A stretch of DNA of 64,000 bases, from positions 1,612,001 through 1,676,000 of the forward strand of contig NZ_CP119573.1 of the NCBI RefSeq assembly GCF_029278605.1. The letters run 5' to 3'. The notes under the pieces are model-generated. The model had not been told where the DNA came from, did not search any database, and saw nothing but the letters and a program-made list of their open reading frames with translations. The stretch is from Cupriavidus sp. WKF15 (lineage in GTDB: Bacteria; Pseudomonadota; Gammaproteobacteria; Burkholderiales; Burkholderiaceae). The position numbers and the translations under genes were made by a program. Shown piece after piece: positions 27,024 through 34,617 of the stretch; within the stretch, counting starts at the first letter, position 1; each line of letters starts with the position of its first letter.

Positions 27024-27041
27024 CGATTGAGAAAATCTCAA
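27024..27041. promoter_or_regulatory. LysR-type operator upstream of the acyl-CoA operon
   Basis: CGATTGAGAAAATCTCAA, identical over 18 bases to the element before the LysR gene at 20541-20558. It lies 112 bp before the operon's first gene (start 26912) and 236 bp before the plus-strand gene at 27278. The rest of 26913-27277 holds nothing else I can identify. Confidence 0.6.
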
Positions 27042-27277
27042 GCGATAGATGTGAAGGCAGGTACCCGTGGCGGTGGATTCGGCACCGGCCGGCTGCGCGT
27101 CCCCGGGCACTGGCACGAACTGCAAAGTTGTTGGCGCGAGTTGCATGGCCCGGATTGCTGCAAGCGCTAGCCTTGTCAAAGCGGACGGGGCGGTGCGACA
27201 GGGCGCCGCGGCCGGCTCGCGTGCGCCGACGTTGTCGCAATCCGATGTTCCCGAAGATTCAGAAGGACGAAACCCGT

Positions 27278-27610
27278 ATGACCTACTCGATTTCCCGTGC
27301 TGACCTGGACTCCATCACCGATGCGGAACTGGCGCGCAGCACCATGAAACTCTTGCCGCAGTGGGCGGATATCCCGGTGGAGTTCCGCGACGGCAACGTC
27401 TACACGCGGATGGCGCAAGCGCGGCTGCTCGATTACCCGCTGCCCGACGTTTCCATCTCGTTCCTTCCCGGCTTCGACGACGAGGGGGCCTGCAAGGCCA
27501 TCGACCGCTGCGTCGTCGCGCACCTGAAAGCCTTTGCGCCGCGGCACGAACACCGGATTGCCGGTGTCGGCTACATGCTGTCGAAGATGTGCAGGATCAC
27601 GGCTGTCTGA
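27278..27610 (+). CDS. Conserved-looking small protein of unknown function
   Basis: A 110-residue protein I do not recognise. No signal peptide, no membrane helix, balanced composition (SDAEL-type helices, then VSISFLPGFDDEGACKAIDR and a C-terminal HRIAGVGYMLSKMCRITAV). Three Cys residues are spread through the C-terminal half. The ATG at 27278 has AGAAGGACG upstream, a good ribosome-binding site. It diverges from the acyl-CoA operon, so the LysR box at 27024 may also serve it. Confidence 0.6.
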   Translation: MTYSISRADLDSITDAELARSTMKLLPQWADIPVEFRDGNVYTRMAQARLLDYPLPDVSISFLPGFDDEGACKAIDRCVVAHLKAFAPRHEHRIAGVGYMLSKMCRITAV

Positions 27611-27720
27611 TTGCCGGCAGCGGGATCCGCTGCCGGGCAGGCGGCAGGGACGAACGCACTCCCACGAGGGCTGTCGGCGCCCGTGCGGCAACGAGGGTAC
27701 TCGGAAAGTCGGGGCTGCCT

Positions 27721-27766
27721 GATGGGCCCGATGGGCCTGATGGGCCTGATGGGCCTGGGGGGGCCT
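27721..27766. repeat. Short 9-bp tandem repeat
   Basis: Four consecutive copies of GATGGGCCY followed by a degenerate GGGGGGGCCT, lying between two convergent genes. It looks like slippage-generated microsatellite DNA, with no coding context. Confidence 0.8.
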
Positions 27767-27796
27767 GACGGCGTCAGGTGGATGCCTCAGGCGGTG

Positions 27797-28789
27797 TCAG
27801 TCGAGGTTCAGGTTGATCTTCGACACCAGCTTTTGCCAGCGATCGATGTCGCTGTTCACCAGCTTCTGGAATTCGCCCGGCGTACTGGTCGTGGCGGCGA
27901 AGCCGAGCTGCGCCAGCGATGCCTTGATCTCGGGCTTGGCCACGGCCCGGGCGATCTCCGCGTTCAGCTTTTGCACGATTTCGGGCGGCGTATTCGCGGG
28001 CGCGAGGATACCGAACCATTGGTCGACGTCATAGCCGGGAACGCCAAGTTCGCTGACCGTGGGCACATCGGGCAGCAGCGGCGAGCGGGCCCTTGAGGTC
28101 ACGGCGAGCGCGCGCAGCTTGTTGCTCTTGAGATAGGGAACGGTGTTGGGCAGCGTGTTGATGCTGACTTGCGCCTGTCCGCCCAGCACGTCGGCGAGCG
28201 CGGGCGCGCAGCCCTTGTAGGGCACGTGCAGCATATCGATCTTCGCCGACATCTTGAGCAGCTCGCCGGCCAGGTGTTGTGGCGTGCCGTTGCCGCACGA
28301 AGCATAGCTTGGCGGCGTGGCGCTCTTGCCGGCAGCCAGCAGGTCCCTGAATGTGCGGATGCCGGAACTCTGCGGGACGGCGATGACCGACGGGACCGAC
28401 GCAAAGGTGATGACCGCGCTGAAGTCGCTCTTAGGGTCGAACTGCAGCTTCTTGAAGACGCCGGGATTGATGGCAAAGCTGCTGTTGACGATCAGCAGTG
28501 TGTAGCCATCGGCCGGGCTCTTGGCGACAAACTCCGCGCCGATGTTGCCGCTGGCGCCGGGGCGATTGTCGACCACGACAGGCTGTCCCAGGCTTTTGCT
28601 GATGTCGTTGCCGATCAACCGCGCCAGTACATCCGTGCCGCCGCCGGCCGGGAATGTGACGACCATGCGGATCGGTCTTTGCGGAAATGTGCTTGCAATG
28701 TTGGCCTCCGCCCGCCCGGGCAGGGTGCCCAGGCTGCCAGCGACAAACAACAGCGATGCCAGACTACGGACGACGGATAGGGGTCTCAT
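27797..28789 (-). CDS. Bug-family (TctC) periplasmic receptor of the MarR-controlled operon
   Basis: A 330-residue exported solute-binding protein: signal peptide to about 30 (LASLLFVAGSLGTLPGRAEA), FPQRPIRMVVTFPAGGGTD, DNRPGASGNIGAEFVA, ADGYTLL and CGNGTPQHLAGELL. Ligand unknown; family ligands are carboxylic acids, including nicotinate-like compounds. The gene begins 43 bp after the PhnN/phosphorylase fusion stop and has no other promoter-like element, so it is cotranscribed with that gene. The ATG at 28789 begins the signal peptide. Confidence 0.9.
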   Translation of the reverse strand: MRPLSVVRSLASLLFVAGSLGTLPGRAEANIASTFPQRPIRMVVTFPAGGGTDVLARLIGNDISKSLGQPVVVDNRPGASGNIGAEFVAKSPADGYTLLIVNSSFAINPGVFKKLQFDPKSDFSAVITFASVPSVIAVPQSSGIRTFRDLLAAGKSATPPSYASCGNGTPQHLAGELLKMSAKIDMLHVPYKGCAPALADVLGGQAQVSINTLPNTVPYLKSNKLRALAVTSRARSPLLPDVPTVSELGVPGYDVDQWFGILAPANTPPEIVQKLNAEIARAVAKPEIKASLAQLGFAATTSTPGEFQKLVNSDIDRWQKLVSKINLNLD

Positions 28790-28832
28790 TGGTATGCCTC
28801 GTCGGCTAGGGTGGGGGAAAGGGAAAGCCAGG

Positions 28833-30641
28833 TCAATCGGGATCAACGCGCACTGCGCCCGGACATTCACCGGCGGGCCGCGTCATGGCGACCGCCGCAG
28901 CGAGGTCTTCGGCGTTCTCGGCATGGATGCGGTACAGCGGCTCGCCCGCCGCGACGGATGCGCCGATCGTGCACAGCAGGTCGATGCCCGCACCGGCGCG
29001 ACGCGGCGCACCCGCCGCCCGCGCGATGCCGGAGATCTGCCAGCCATTGATGGCGCCGACACGGCCGGAAACGGTCGCCATGGCCACGTGGGTGTGCGAA
29101 CCCGGCATCACCGGATCGGCGCGGACGCCCTGCGCGGCAACAATCCGCTCGAACGCAGCCCGGGCATTGCCGTCGTCGAGCAGCGCCGTCGCAATACGCA
29201 TGCCTTGCGCCGGGGACTCCACCCGCGGATCGAAGGCGATGATCTCGCCCGCGAAGCGCAAGGCCTTTTCGCGCAGGTCCGCGGGGGCGTCGGGGTGGTT
29301 GTCGAGCACCTGCCGGACATCGCGGACTTCCAGCGCCGGGCCGATACCCCGGCCGATCGGCCGGGTCCCGTCCGTGACGCACGCGCGCACGCGCAGGCCC
29401 AGCCCTTTGCCGACTTCCTCGAACAGTGACGCGAGCGCCTCGGCATCGGCGCGCGTGGACAGCTTGGTCTGCGCGCCGTGGGGAAGGTCGACGATGATGT
29501 GGGTAGCGCCGGCGGTTGCCTTCTTCGACAGGATGGAGGCCACGGCCCAGCGGCGCGAATCGAGGCCGAGCGGCCGCGTGATGGCGTTCATCACGTCGTC
29601 GATGACCGAATGGTTCATGCGCCCGTTCCATGCAATGCACGCGCGGGCCTCGGCCACGCAGCGGCGCACGTCGTCATGGGTCAGGTCCACGCGGGCGATC
29701 GTTTCCATGGCGTCGGCCGTGCCGGCGGCCGACGTGATCGCGCGCGATGAGGTCTTGGGCATCGCCAGCCCGTACGCAGCGACGATCGGCACCACGATCA
29801 GCGTGATGCGGCTGCCCGGTACGCCGCCCATGGAATGCTTGTCGACGACGATCGGCTCGTCCCATTCGATGCGCGGGGAAAAGCGGGTCCGCGCGCGGGC
29901 CAGCGCGGCCACCTCACCATCGTCGAGCGAGCGCGTCGCGGCCGTCAGGAAGGCCGTCAGTTCCTGCTCGGTGTAGCGCCCGGCAATGGCATCGCGCAGG
30001 ATAGCTTCGTAGGCGTCTTCGTCCAGCGACTGGCCGTCCAGCTTGGCCGCCAGGTGGCGTCGGCTCGCGGGCTGCGCGACGGAACCGGCGTTGATGCCGT
30101 GCTTCAAGGCATCGGTGAAGCGCGCCACGCCGAGATCCAGCGTGCTGTCGTTCGATACCGTGACGCACCGGACGCCGTCAGGCATCGGCGGGGCCGGACG
30201 CGCCACGCGGCGCAGCACGTCGTCGCCCGATTCGCGCCCGCGCGTGGCGATCCGTTGCGCGAGCACTTCTTGCGGTGCGGTCACGTTTACCACAACGAAG
30301 CAGGGCAGTTGCTGCGCCAGCATGGCGATCACGCCGCGCGAGCCATTGGCGACCACGTGTTTCCCGGCTTCCAGCAGTCCGAGCAGCCACTGCGGCAGCC
30401 CATAGCGAAGCCCGTGCGCGTTCCACGTCACCAGGAATTCTCCGTTGCGTTCGCGTTCGATGAACTCGGCCTCTGCAACGCCTTCGTGGTCTTCGCCGGG
30501 CGATCCGCTCGGGCGCGTGATGACGCGCCGCGCAAAGACGTAATCGCTGCTGTCGAGCGCGGCGCGCGCACCATCAATGAGGGAATCCTTGCCTGCGCCG
30601 CTGGGGCCCACCACAAGGAAGAACGTGCCGGTCTCTTTCAT
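28833..30641 (-). CDS. Fusion: PhnN ribose-1,5-bisphosphokinase + AMP phosphorylase-like domain
   Basis: A 602-residue two-domain enzyme. Residues 1 to about 185 are PhnN-like: P-loop GPSGAGKDS (12-20), [38 protein letters not shown]. PhnN phosphorylates ribose 1,5-bisphosphate with ATP to PRPP. Residues about 195-590 are a thymidine-phosphorylase-superfamily domain of the AMP-phosphorylase type: [14 protein letters not shown] (266-278) and [15 protein letters not shown] (296-310), the form seen in archaeal AMP phosphorylases rather than the GRGLGHTGGT of DeoA. That enzyme makes ribose 1,5-bisphosphate and base from NMP and phosphate. The fusion would thus turn NMP plus ATP into PRPP, base and ADP. 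No C-P lyase genes are nearby. SD TAAGG precedes the ATG at 30641. Domain identities are firm; the reaction coupling is inferred. Confidence 0.85.
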   Translation of the reverse strand: MKETGTFFLVVGPSGAGKDSLIDGARAALDSSDYVFARRVITRPSGSPGEDHEGVAEAEFIERERNGEFLVTWNAHGLRYGLPQWLLGLLEAGKHVVANGSRGVIAMLAQQLPCFVVVNVTAPQEVLAQRIATRGRESGDDVLRRVARPAPPMPDGVRCVTVSNDSTLDLGVARFTDALKHGINAGSVAQPASRRHLAAKLDGQSLDEDAYEAILRDAIAGRYTEQELTAFLTAATRSLDDGEVAALARARTRFSPRIEWDEPIVVDKHSMGGVPGSRITLIVVPIVAAYGLAMPKTSSRAITSAAGTADAMETIARVDLTHDDVRRCVAEARACIAWNGRMNHSVIDDVMNAITRPLGLDSRRWAVASILSKKATAGATHIIVDLPHGAQTKLSTRADAEALASLFEEVGKGLGLRVRACVTDGTRPIGRGIGPALEVRDVRQVLDNHPDAPADLREKALRFAGEIIAFDPRVESPAQGMRIATALLDDGNARAAFERIVAAQGVRADPVMPGSHTHVAMATVSGRVGAINGWQISGIARAAGAPRRAGAGIDLLCTIGASVAAGEPLYRIHAENAEDLAAAVAMTRPAGECPGAVRVDPD

Positions 30642-30647
30642 GATTAC

Positions 30648-30718
30648 CTTAGACGTCGAAGATGTTTTCGTATGCTAGCACCGGGCCTCATGGTGTCAAG
30701 GTAAGTTCGATGTCTAAG
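30648..30718 (-). promoter_or_regulatory. MarR-type operator pair flanking the fusion-gene promoter
   Basis: On the minus strand: operator CTTAGACATCGAAC (30705-30718), -35 TTGACA (30694-30699), 16 bp, -10 TAGCAT (30672-30677), then operator CTTCGACGTCTAAG (30648-30661), which overlaps the ribosome-binding site. The two operators are related 14-bp near-palindromes centred on GAYRTC. The same layout recurs at 32503-32574. Confidence 0.78.
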
Positions 30719-30815
30719 TAAATGCAAGCAATGGGCCAGCTCCCGCAAACCGAGCGTGTACGCGGCAATTGCGGCCTTCTAGGGGAAAACACCGGGATGG
30801 GGATGCGCGTCGGCG

Positions 30816-30868
30816 GTGCGGCATGCATCGACGCCGCGCATGCCGCACTGATGTAGTGATTGCTACAT
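30816..30868. promoter_or_regulatory. Inverted repeats upstream of the MarR gene
   Basis: GTGCGGCATGC (30816-30826) pairs perfectly with GCATGCCGCAC (30838-30848). Just downstream, ATGTAG (30851-30856) pairs with CTACAT (30863-30868). They lie in the 275-bp leader region before the MarR ATG and could form a hairpin and an operator, respectively. Role not established. Confidence 0.4.
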
Positions 30869-30993
30869 AGGAAGCGGCGGGTGAAGCCGCGGGCCAAGCG
30901 GGTGGACGATGGCGGGAAGCGCTATCATGTGCACCGTCCCGCTCCTGGCTCTTGCGGCTAGAGCGGCTCGCACAGCTTCCTTATGTCATCACT

Positions 30994-31539
30994 ATGGCCA
31001 CGAAAAAGCAGGAATCCCCGGTCACGATCACGCCGTCCGATGAAGTTGACGAAGAGCGCCTGGCGCACCTGGTCAAGGACGCTGCGCGCGCCTATATCCG
31101 CTCGTTGCAACTACGGCTTGCGCAGCATTCCGTGTCGTACGGACACTGGACGATCCTGCGGATCCTGTGGCGCCATGATGGCCTGTCGCAGCGCGAACTG
31201 AGCGAGCGCGCCGGCGTGACCGAGCCCACCACCTTCGCTGCGGTCAAGGCGCTGGAAGCGCTGGGCTATGTGGAGCGGATGCACCTGCCGGGGAACAAGA
31301 AGAAGGTGCACGTGTTCCTGAGCAAGGCGGGGCGCGCGCTCAGGCGCAAGCTCGAGCCGCTGGCTGAGGAAGTCAATGCCATCAGCGTGGAGGGCGTGAC
31401 CGAAGAAGATGTGCTGACCACGCGCCGCGTGCTGATCTCGATTGCCGGGAAGCTGGTGGCCGACGAGGCCGCGCTGGCGGAAAGCGGCCGCAGGATGCCT
31501 TCGACGCAGGAAGTCGGGCGCCTGCTGGCGGATCTTTGA
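30994..31539 (+). CDS. MarR-family transcriptional regulator
   Basis: A 181-residue winged-helix regulator. Core from about 40: HSVSYGHWTILRILWRHDG, recognition region QRELSERAGVTEPTTFAAVK, wing LPGNKKKVHVFLSKAG. The N-terminal 25 residues are polar and probably disordered. It lies between the fusion-gene promoter and the nadC-like gene, both of which carry the same paired palindromes, and is the best candidate to bind them. MarR proteins usually repress until a small aromatic or carboxylate ligand binds. ATG at 30994; an upstream in-frame TTG at 30952 is less likely. Confidence 0.87.
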   Translation: MATKKQESPVTITPSDEVDEERLAHLVKDAARAYIRSLQLRLAQHSVSYGHWTILRILWRHDGLSQRELSERAGVTEPTTFAAVKALEALGYVERMHLPGNKKKVHVFLSKAGRALRRKLEPLAEEVNAISVEGVTEEDVLTTRRVLISIAGKLVADEAALAESGRRMPSTQEVGRLLADL

Positions 31540-31550
31540 TACCGCAAGAC

Positions 31551-31584
31551 AAAAAGTCCCTCGCCGGGCCAGGCCGGCGAGGGA
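31551..31584 (-). terminator. Intrinsic terminator of the nadC-like gene
   Basis: Minus-strand TCCCTCGCCGG, 6-base loop, CCGGCGAGGGA, then CTTTTTG. It lies 45 bp after the nadC-like stop and 12 bp beyond the MarR stop on the opposite strand, ending transcription that would otherwise run into marR antisense. Confidence 0.8.
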
Positions 31585-31629
31585 GAAGCGCCCTCGGGTA
31601 GACGAGGAGCAGATTCGCGTGTGGGCGGA

Positions 31630-32463
31630 TCAGGCTTCGTCCAGCCCGATGTCGACGGCTGGCGCCGATTGCGTGATCTTGCTGGTCGAGATGTAGTCCA
31701 CGCCGGTTTCCGCCACCGCGCGGATCGTTTCCAGGCGGATGCCGCCCGAAGCCTCGACCCTGGTCCGGCCGTTGACGATCTGGACGGCTTCCTTCATGTC
31801 AGGCAGCGACATGTTGTCGAGCATGATCACATCCACGCCGGCATCCAGCGCCTCGCGCACCTGGTCAAGGCGGTCGCACTCGACCTCGAGCTTGGTCAGC
31901 ACCGGCAACTTTCTGCGCACGCGCGCCACGGCGGCGGCAATGCTGCCGCACACGGCGATATGGTTGTCCTTGACCATCACGCCGTTGTCGAGGCTCAGCC
32001 GGTGATTCAGGCCCCCGCCACAGGTAACGGCATGCTTTTCCAGTGCCCGCAGGCCCGGCGTGGTCTTGCGGCTGTCGATCAGGCGCGCCTTGGTGTGCGC
32101 GATTTCGTCGACATACCTTGACGTGAGGTTGGCGATGCCGCACAGCCGCTGCATGATATTGAGCGCCGTGCGCTCGGCGGTCAGCACGCTGCGCGCATTG
32201 CCGCTGACGTTCAGCAGCACCGCGCCTTTTCCGACCTTGTCCCCGTCCGCCACGCGCACGTCGATCGCAAGGGTGGGGTCGTAGCGCGCGAAGATGCGCG
32301 CCGCCACGTCGATGCCCGCGATGATCATCGGCTCGCGCGCGTTCATGCAGAACGTGCCGGTCTCGCCCGGTTCGATCATGGTCTGGACCGTCAGGTCACA
32401 GATGCCGATGTCTTCGGTCAGCCAGAGGTCGATCAGCTTGTCGGTGGAGAAAATGTCATACAT
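31630..32463 (-). CDS. NadC-like nicotinate-nucleotide (quinolinate) phosphoribosyltransferase
   Basis: A 277-residue type II phosphoribosyltransferase. Residues 131-170 hold SRKTTPGLRALEKHAVTCGG then LNHRLSLDNGVMVKDNHIA, the Arg/Lys/His pocket that binds quinolinate and PRPP. The C-terminus has LDNMS and EASGGI, which hold the PRPP phosphate. NadC makes nicotinate mononucleotide, CO2 and PPi. No nadA or nadB is adjacent, so this is probably a second, specialised copy; ModD-type relatives keep the fold but lack several of these residues. ATG at 32463 with CAGGAGCGACAC upstream. Controlled by the same operator-promoter layout as the PhnN fusion, suggesting a common substrate signal and PRPP supply. 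Confidence 0.85.
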   Translation of the reverse strand: MYDIFSTDKLIDLWLTEDIGICDLTVQTMIEPGETGTFCMNAREPMIIAGIDVAARIFARYDPTLAIDVRVADGDKVGKGAVLLNVSGNARSVLTAERTALNIMQRLCGIANLTSRYVDEIAHTKARLIDSRKTTPGLRALEKHAVTCGGGLNHRLSLDNGVMVKDNHIAVCGSIAAAVARVRRKLPVLTKLEVECDRLDQVREALDAGVDVIMLDNMSLPDMKEAVQIVNGRTRVEASGGIRLETIRAVAETGVDYISTSKITQSAPAVDIGLDEA

Positions 32464-32502
32464 GTGTCGCTCCTGAGTGGTCGGTTGCCGTACCCGAGAT
32501 AT

Positions 32503-32574
32503 CTTAGATATCGAAGTACATGGCGCAATCCTAGCACTTGCAGGAGCTGTGTCAATAATTATTCGATGTCTAAG
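32503..32574 (-). promoter_or_regulatory. MarR-type operator pair flanking the nadC-like promoter
   Basis: On the minus strand: operator CTTAGACATCGAAT (32561-32574), TTGACA (32550-32555), 16 bp, TAGGAT (32528-32533), operator CTTCGATATCTAAG (32503-32516). Operator sequence, order, promoter spacing and operator spacing (58 bp centre to centre against 57) match the fusion-gene promoter. Confidence 0.78.
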
Positions 32575-32586
32575 ATTGTTGGGGCG

Positions 32587-33525
32587 TCAGGATGTCGCTG
32601 AGGCGGCCCCGGCCAACCGCACCAGCGCATCTTCCGAACCCCGGCTGGCTTCGACCACGAAATCGATGAAGCGCCGCACGCGTGCCGGCATCTGGCTGCG
32701 CCGCGGATAGTAGAGGTGCAGGCCCACGCTGCTGGCGCTGAGCCCCGGCAGGATGGCCTTGAGCCGGCCCGCGAGCAGGTCCGCGTGGACCGTGTACGCA
32801 CCAAGCTGGCCGATGCCGATGCCGGCGCGCACCGCTTCGACTTCGGTCTCGACATCATTGAACGTGGCCACGGCAGGCATCTCCTCGTACACGAGATTGC
32901 CTTCCACCTGTAGTTCCCACGGCAGGATGCGGCCGGTTACGGGCCGCCGGAAGCCCGTGCATTGGTGGTGCCGGAGCGCTTCCAGTGTCGTCGGCTCGCC
33001 ATGCCTGGCCAGGTAGGCGGGCGCTGCGCAGATGACCAGGGGCAGGTCGCACAGGCGCCGCGCTACGAGGTTCTGCGCGGGACTGGTACCCGCACGCAAG
33101 CCGATATCGATCTGCGCTTCGACGAGGTCCGTGAACAGGTCGCTCAGCACCACGTCGAACGTGATGCCGGGCCAGTTCTCGCGGAACGCGTGAATCAGCG
33201 GAACCAGCACGCGGCTGCCGATCGACGGCGGTGCGGTGACGCGGATCAGGCCATCGTCCTCGCTCCGGCTGCTGCGCACCTGCTCGAGCGCTTCGTCGAG
33301 CAGCCGCATGCCAGGCGCAGCCAGTTCGAACAGCCACGCGCCCTCGGTGGTGAGGCTGAGCTTGCGCGTGGTCCGGTGCAGGAGCCTGATGCCGAGTTCC
33401 GCTTCCAGGGTGCGCACGGCCTTGCTGACCGCTTGCGGCGTGACGCCGGCCTCGACGGCAGCGCCGCGGAAGCTGCCGGCGCGCACCACGCCAAGGAATA
33501 GGGTCAGGACGCGGGCCTTGTCCAT
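32587..33525 (-). CDS. LysR-family transcriptional regulator
   Basis: A 312-residue LysR protein of the CrgA/DsdC-like branch. N-terminal HTH (LFLGVVRAGSFRGAAVEAGV, TPQAVSKAVRTLEAELG, LLHRTTRKLSLTTEG) and effector domain with DIGLRAG. It ends 12 bp before the nadC-like promoter operator and reads away from the Ap4A-phosphorylase-like gene, so its target may be that gene or lie elsewhere. ATG at 33525. The 159-bp divergent gap contains a GGTTGGACTATAACC dyad near 33590, a possible binding site. Confidence 0.88.
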   Translation of the reverse strand: MDKARVLTLFLGVVRAGSFRGAAVEAGVTPQAVSKAVRTLEAELGIRLLHRTTRKLSLTTEGAWLFELAAPGMRLLDEALEQVRSSRSEDDGLIRVTAPPSIGSRVLVPLIHAFRENWPGITFDVVLSDLFTDLVEAQIDIGLRAGTSPAQNLVARRLCDLPLVICAAPAYLARHGEPTTLEALRHHQCTGFRRPVTGRILPWELQVEGNLVYEEMPAVATFNDVETEVEAVRAGIGIGQLGAYTVHADLLAGRLKAILPGLSASSVGLHLYYPRRSQMPARVRRFIDFVVEASRGSEDALVRLAGAASATS

Positions 33526-33684
33526 GATTGGTAGTCTTCAGTTGCGAACAGGTCGATGATAGGGTGCGCGGCATGGGAATCGCACGCGCGGTTGGACTAT
33601 AACCAAATCAGGACATCAGGGTCTGTTCGTAAAGACGAAGGCGCCGCGTCCTCCTGACGAATCTGGCACCCGGGATTTTGCAAG

Positions 33685-34605
33685 ATGCCCCATTTCCACC
33701 TGCCGCCGGGTACGCTGTGGCCTGCCGTAGTGCGCAAGACCTCGCACGCGCTGGCCTGCGGCGCGCTGCACCCGATCGAGACGACCACATCGTTCATCGA
33801 GGACTGTGGGGTGTGCTTCGTTGTGCGTCAGGTGTCCAGCCTCGCGCGAAAGGACAAGGCAAGGCGCCAGGACGAAGCCGGCACGCGCCGTGCACAGGCG
33901 GACCCGTTCCAGCCTTGTGATCCCGACCTGCTGGTTGGCGATATTTCGGATAGCCATCTGGCGGTGCTCAACAAGTTCAGCGTCATCGACCACCACCTGC
34001 TGATCGTCACGCGTTATTTTGCCCCGCAGGAGGCTCTGCTGAACGTCGCGGATTTCGCGGCGCTGCTGGCGTGCATGGCCGAGTATCCCAGCCTCGGTTT
34101 CTACAACGGCGGGCGGATTGCCGGTTCCAGCCAGCCGCACAAGCACCTGCAGACGGTGCCGCTCGCCGGAGCGGGTTCGACGGTGCCCATCGCGCCTTTG
34201 CTGGCTTTGGCCACCACGGGGACGGGAGAGCCAGAGCCATGCAGCGTGCCAGGCCTGGGTTTCCCGCACGCGTTCGCGGCGCTCGATCAGACGGGGCCAG
34301 TGGACGTGCTGGCGCGCATCGCCTGCGAGCGCTATTACAGGTTGCTGGGTGCGGTCGGGCTGGGCGCGGTGGAGGTCGAAGGGGAGCCGCACCAGTCGGC
34401 TCCCTACAACCTGCTCGTCATGCCGGAAGGCATGCTGCTGGTGCCACGGCGTGCGGCGGAAGTGGAAGGTGTTGCGCTGAATGCGCTGGGCTTCGCGGGG
34501 ACGCTCTTCGTCCGAAACGCCGCGCAGATGCACACCATCAGGCAGCTTGGCCCGATGACCATTCTGCGGCGCGCGGCGGGTGTGGCGCCGCCGGGGCGCG
34601 CTTGA
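33685..34605 (+). CDS. ATP adenylyltransferase / diadenosine tetraphosphate phosphorylase-like protein
   Basis: A 306-residue HIT-superfamily GalT-branch protein. Motifs: DHHLLIVTRYFAPQEALLNV, FYNGGRIAGSSQPHKHLQTV, which carries the HxHxQ-type catalytic triad, and a C-terminal QSAPYNLLVMPEGMLLVPR. These are the features of yeast Apa1/Apa2 and bacterial homologues, which split Ap4A with phosphate into ATP and ADP. Cytoplasmic stress-nucleotide turnover is the likely role. ATG at 33685 has only a weak ribosome-binding site. It converges on the EF-G-like gene with a 12-bp gap. Confidence 0.82.
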   Translation: MPHFHLPPGTLWPAVVRKTSHALACGALHPIETTTSFIEDCGVCFVVRQVSSLARKDKARRQDEAGTRRAQADPFQPCDPDLLVGDISDSHLAVLNKFSVIDHHLLIVTRYFAPQEALLNVADFAALLACMAEYPSLGFYNGGRIAGSSQPHKHLQTVPLAGAGSTVPIAPLLALATTGTGEPEPCSVPGLGFPHAFAALDQTGPVDVLARIACERYYRLLGAVGLGAVEVEGEPHQSAPYNLLVMPEGMLLVPRRAAEVEGVALNALGFAGTLFVRNAAQMHTIRQLGPMTILRRAAGVAPPGRA

Positions 34606-34617
34606 GGCTATCTGCCG

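Noticed and set aside
27721..27766. CRISPR-like or functional repeat array
   Set aside because: Units of 9 bp with no spacers; a slippage microsatellite.
28833..30641. Simple thymidine phosphorylase (DeoA)
   Set aside because: The signature is [15 protein letters not shown], not the DeoA KxSGRGLGHTGGT form, and a complete PhnN domain precedes it.
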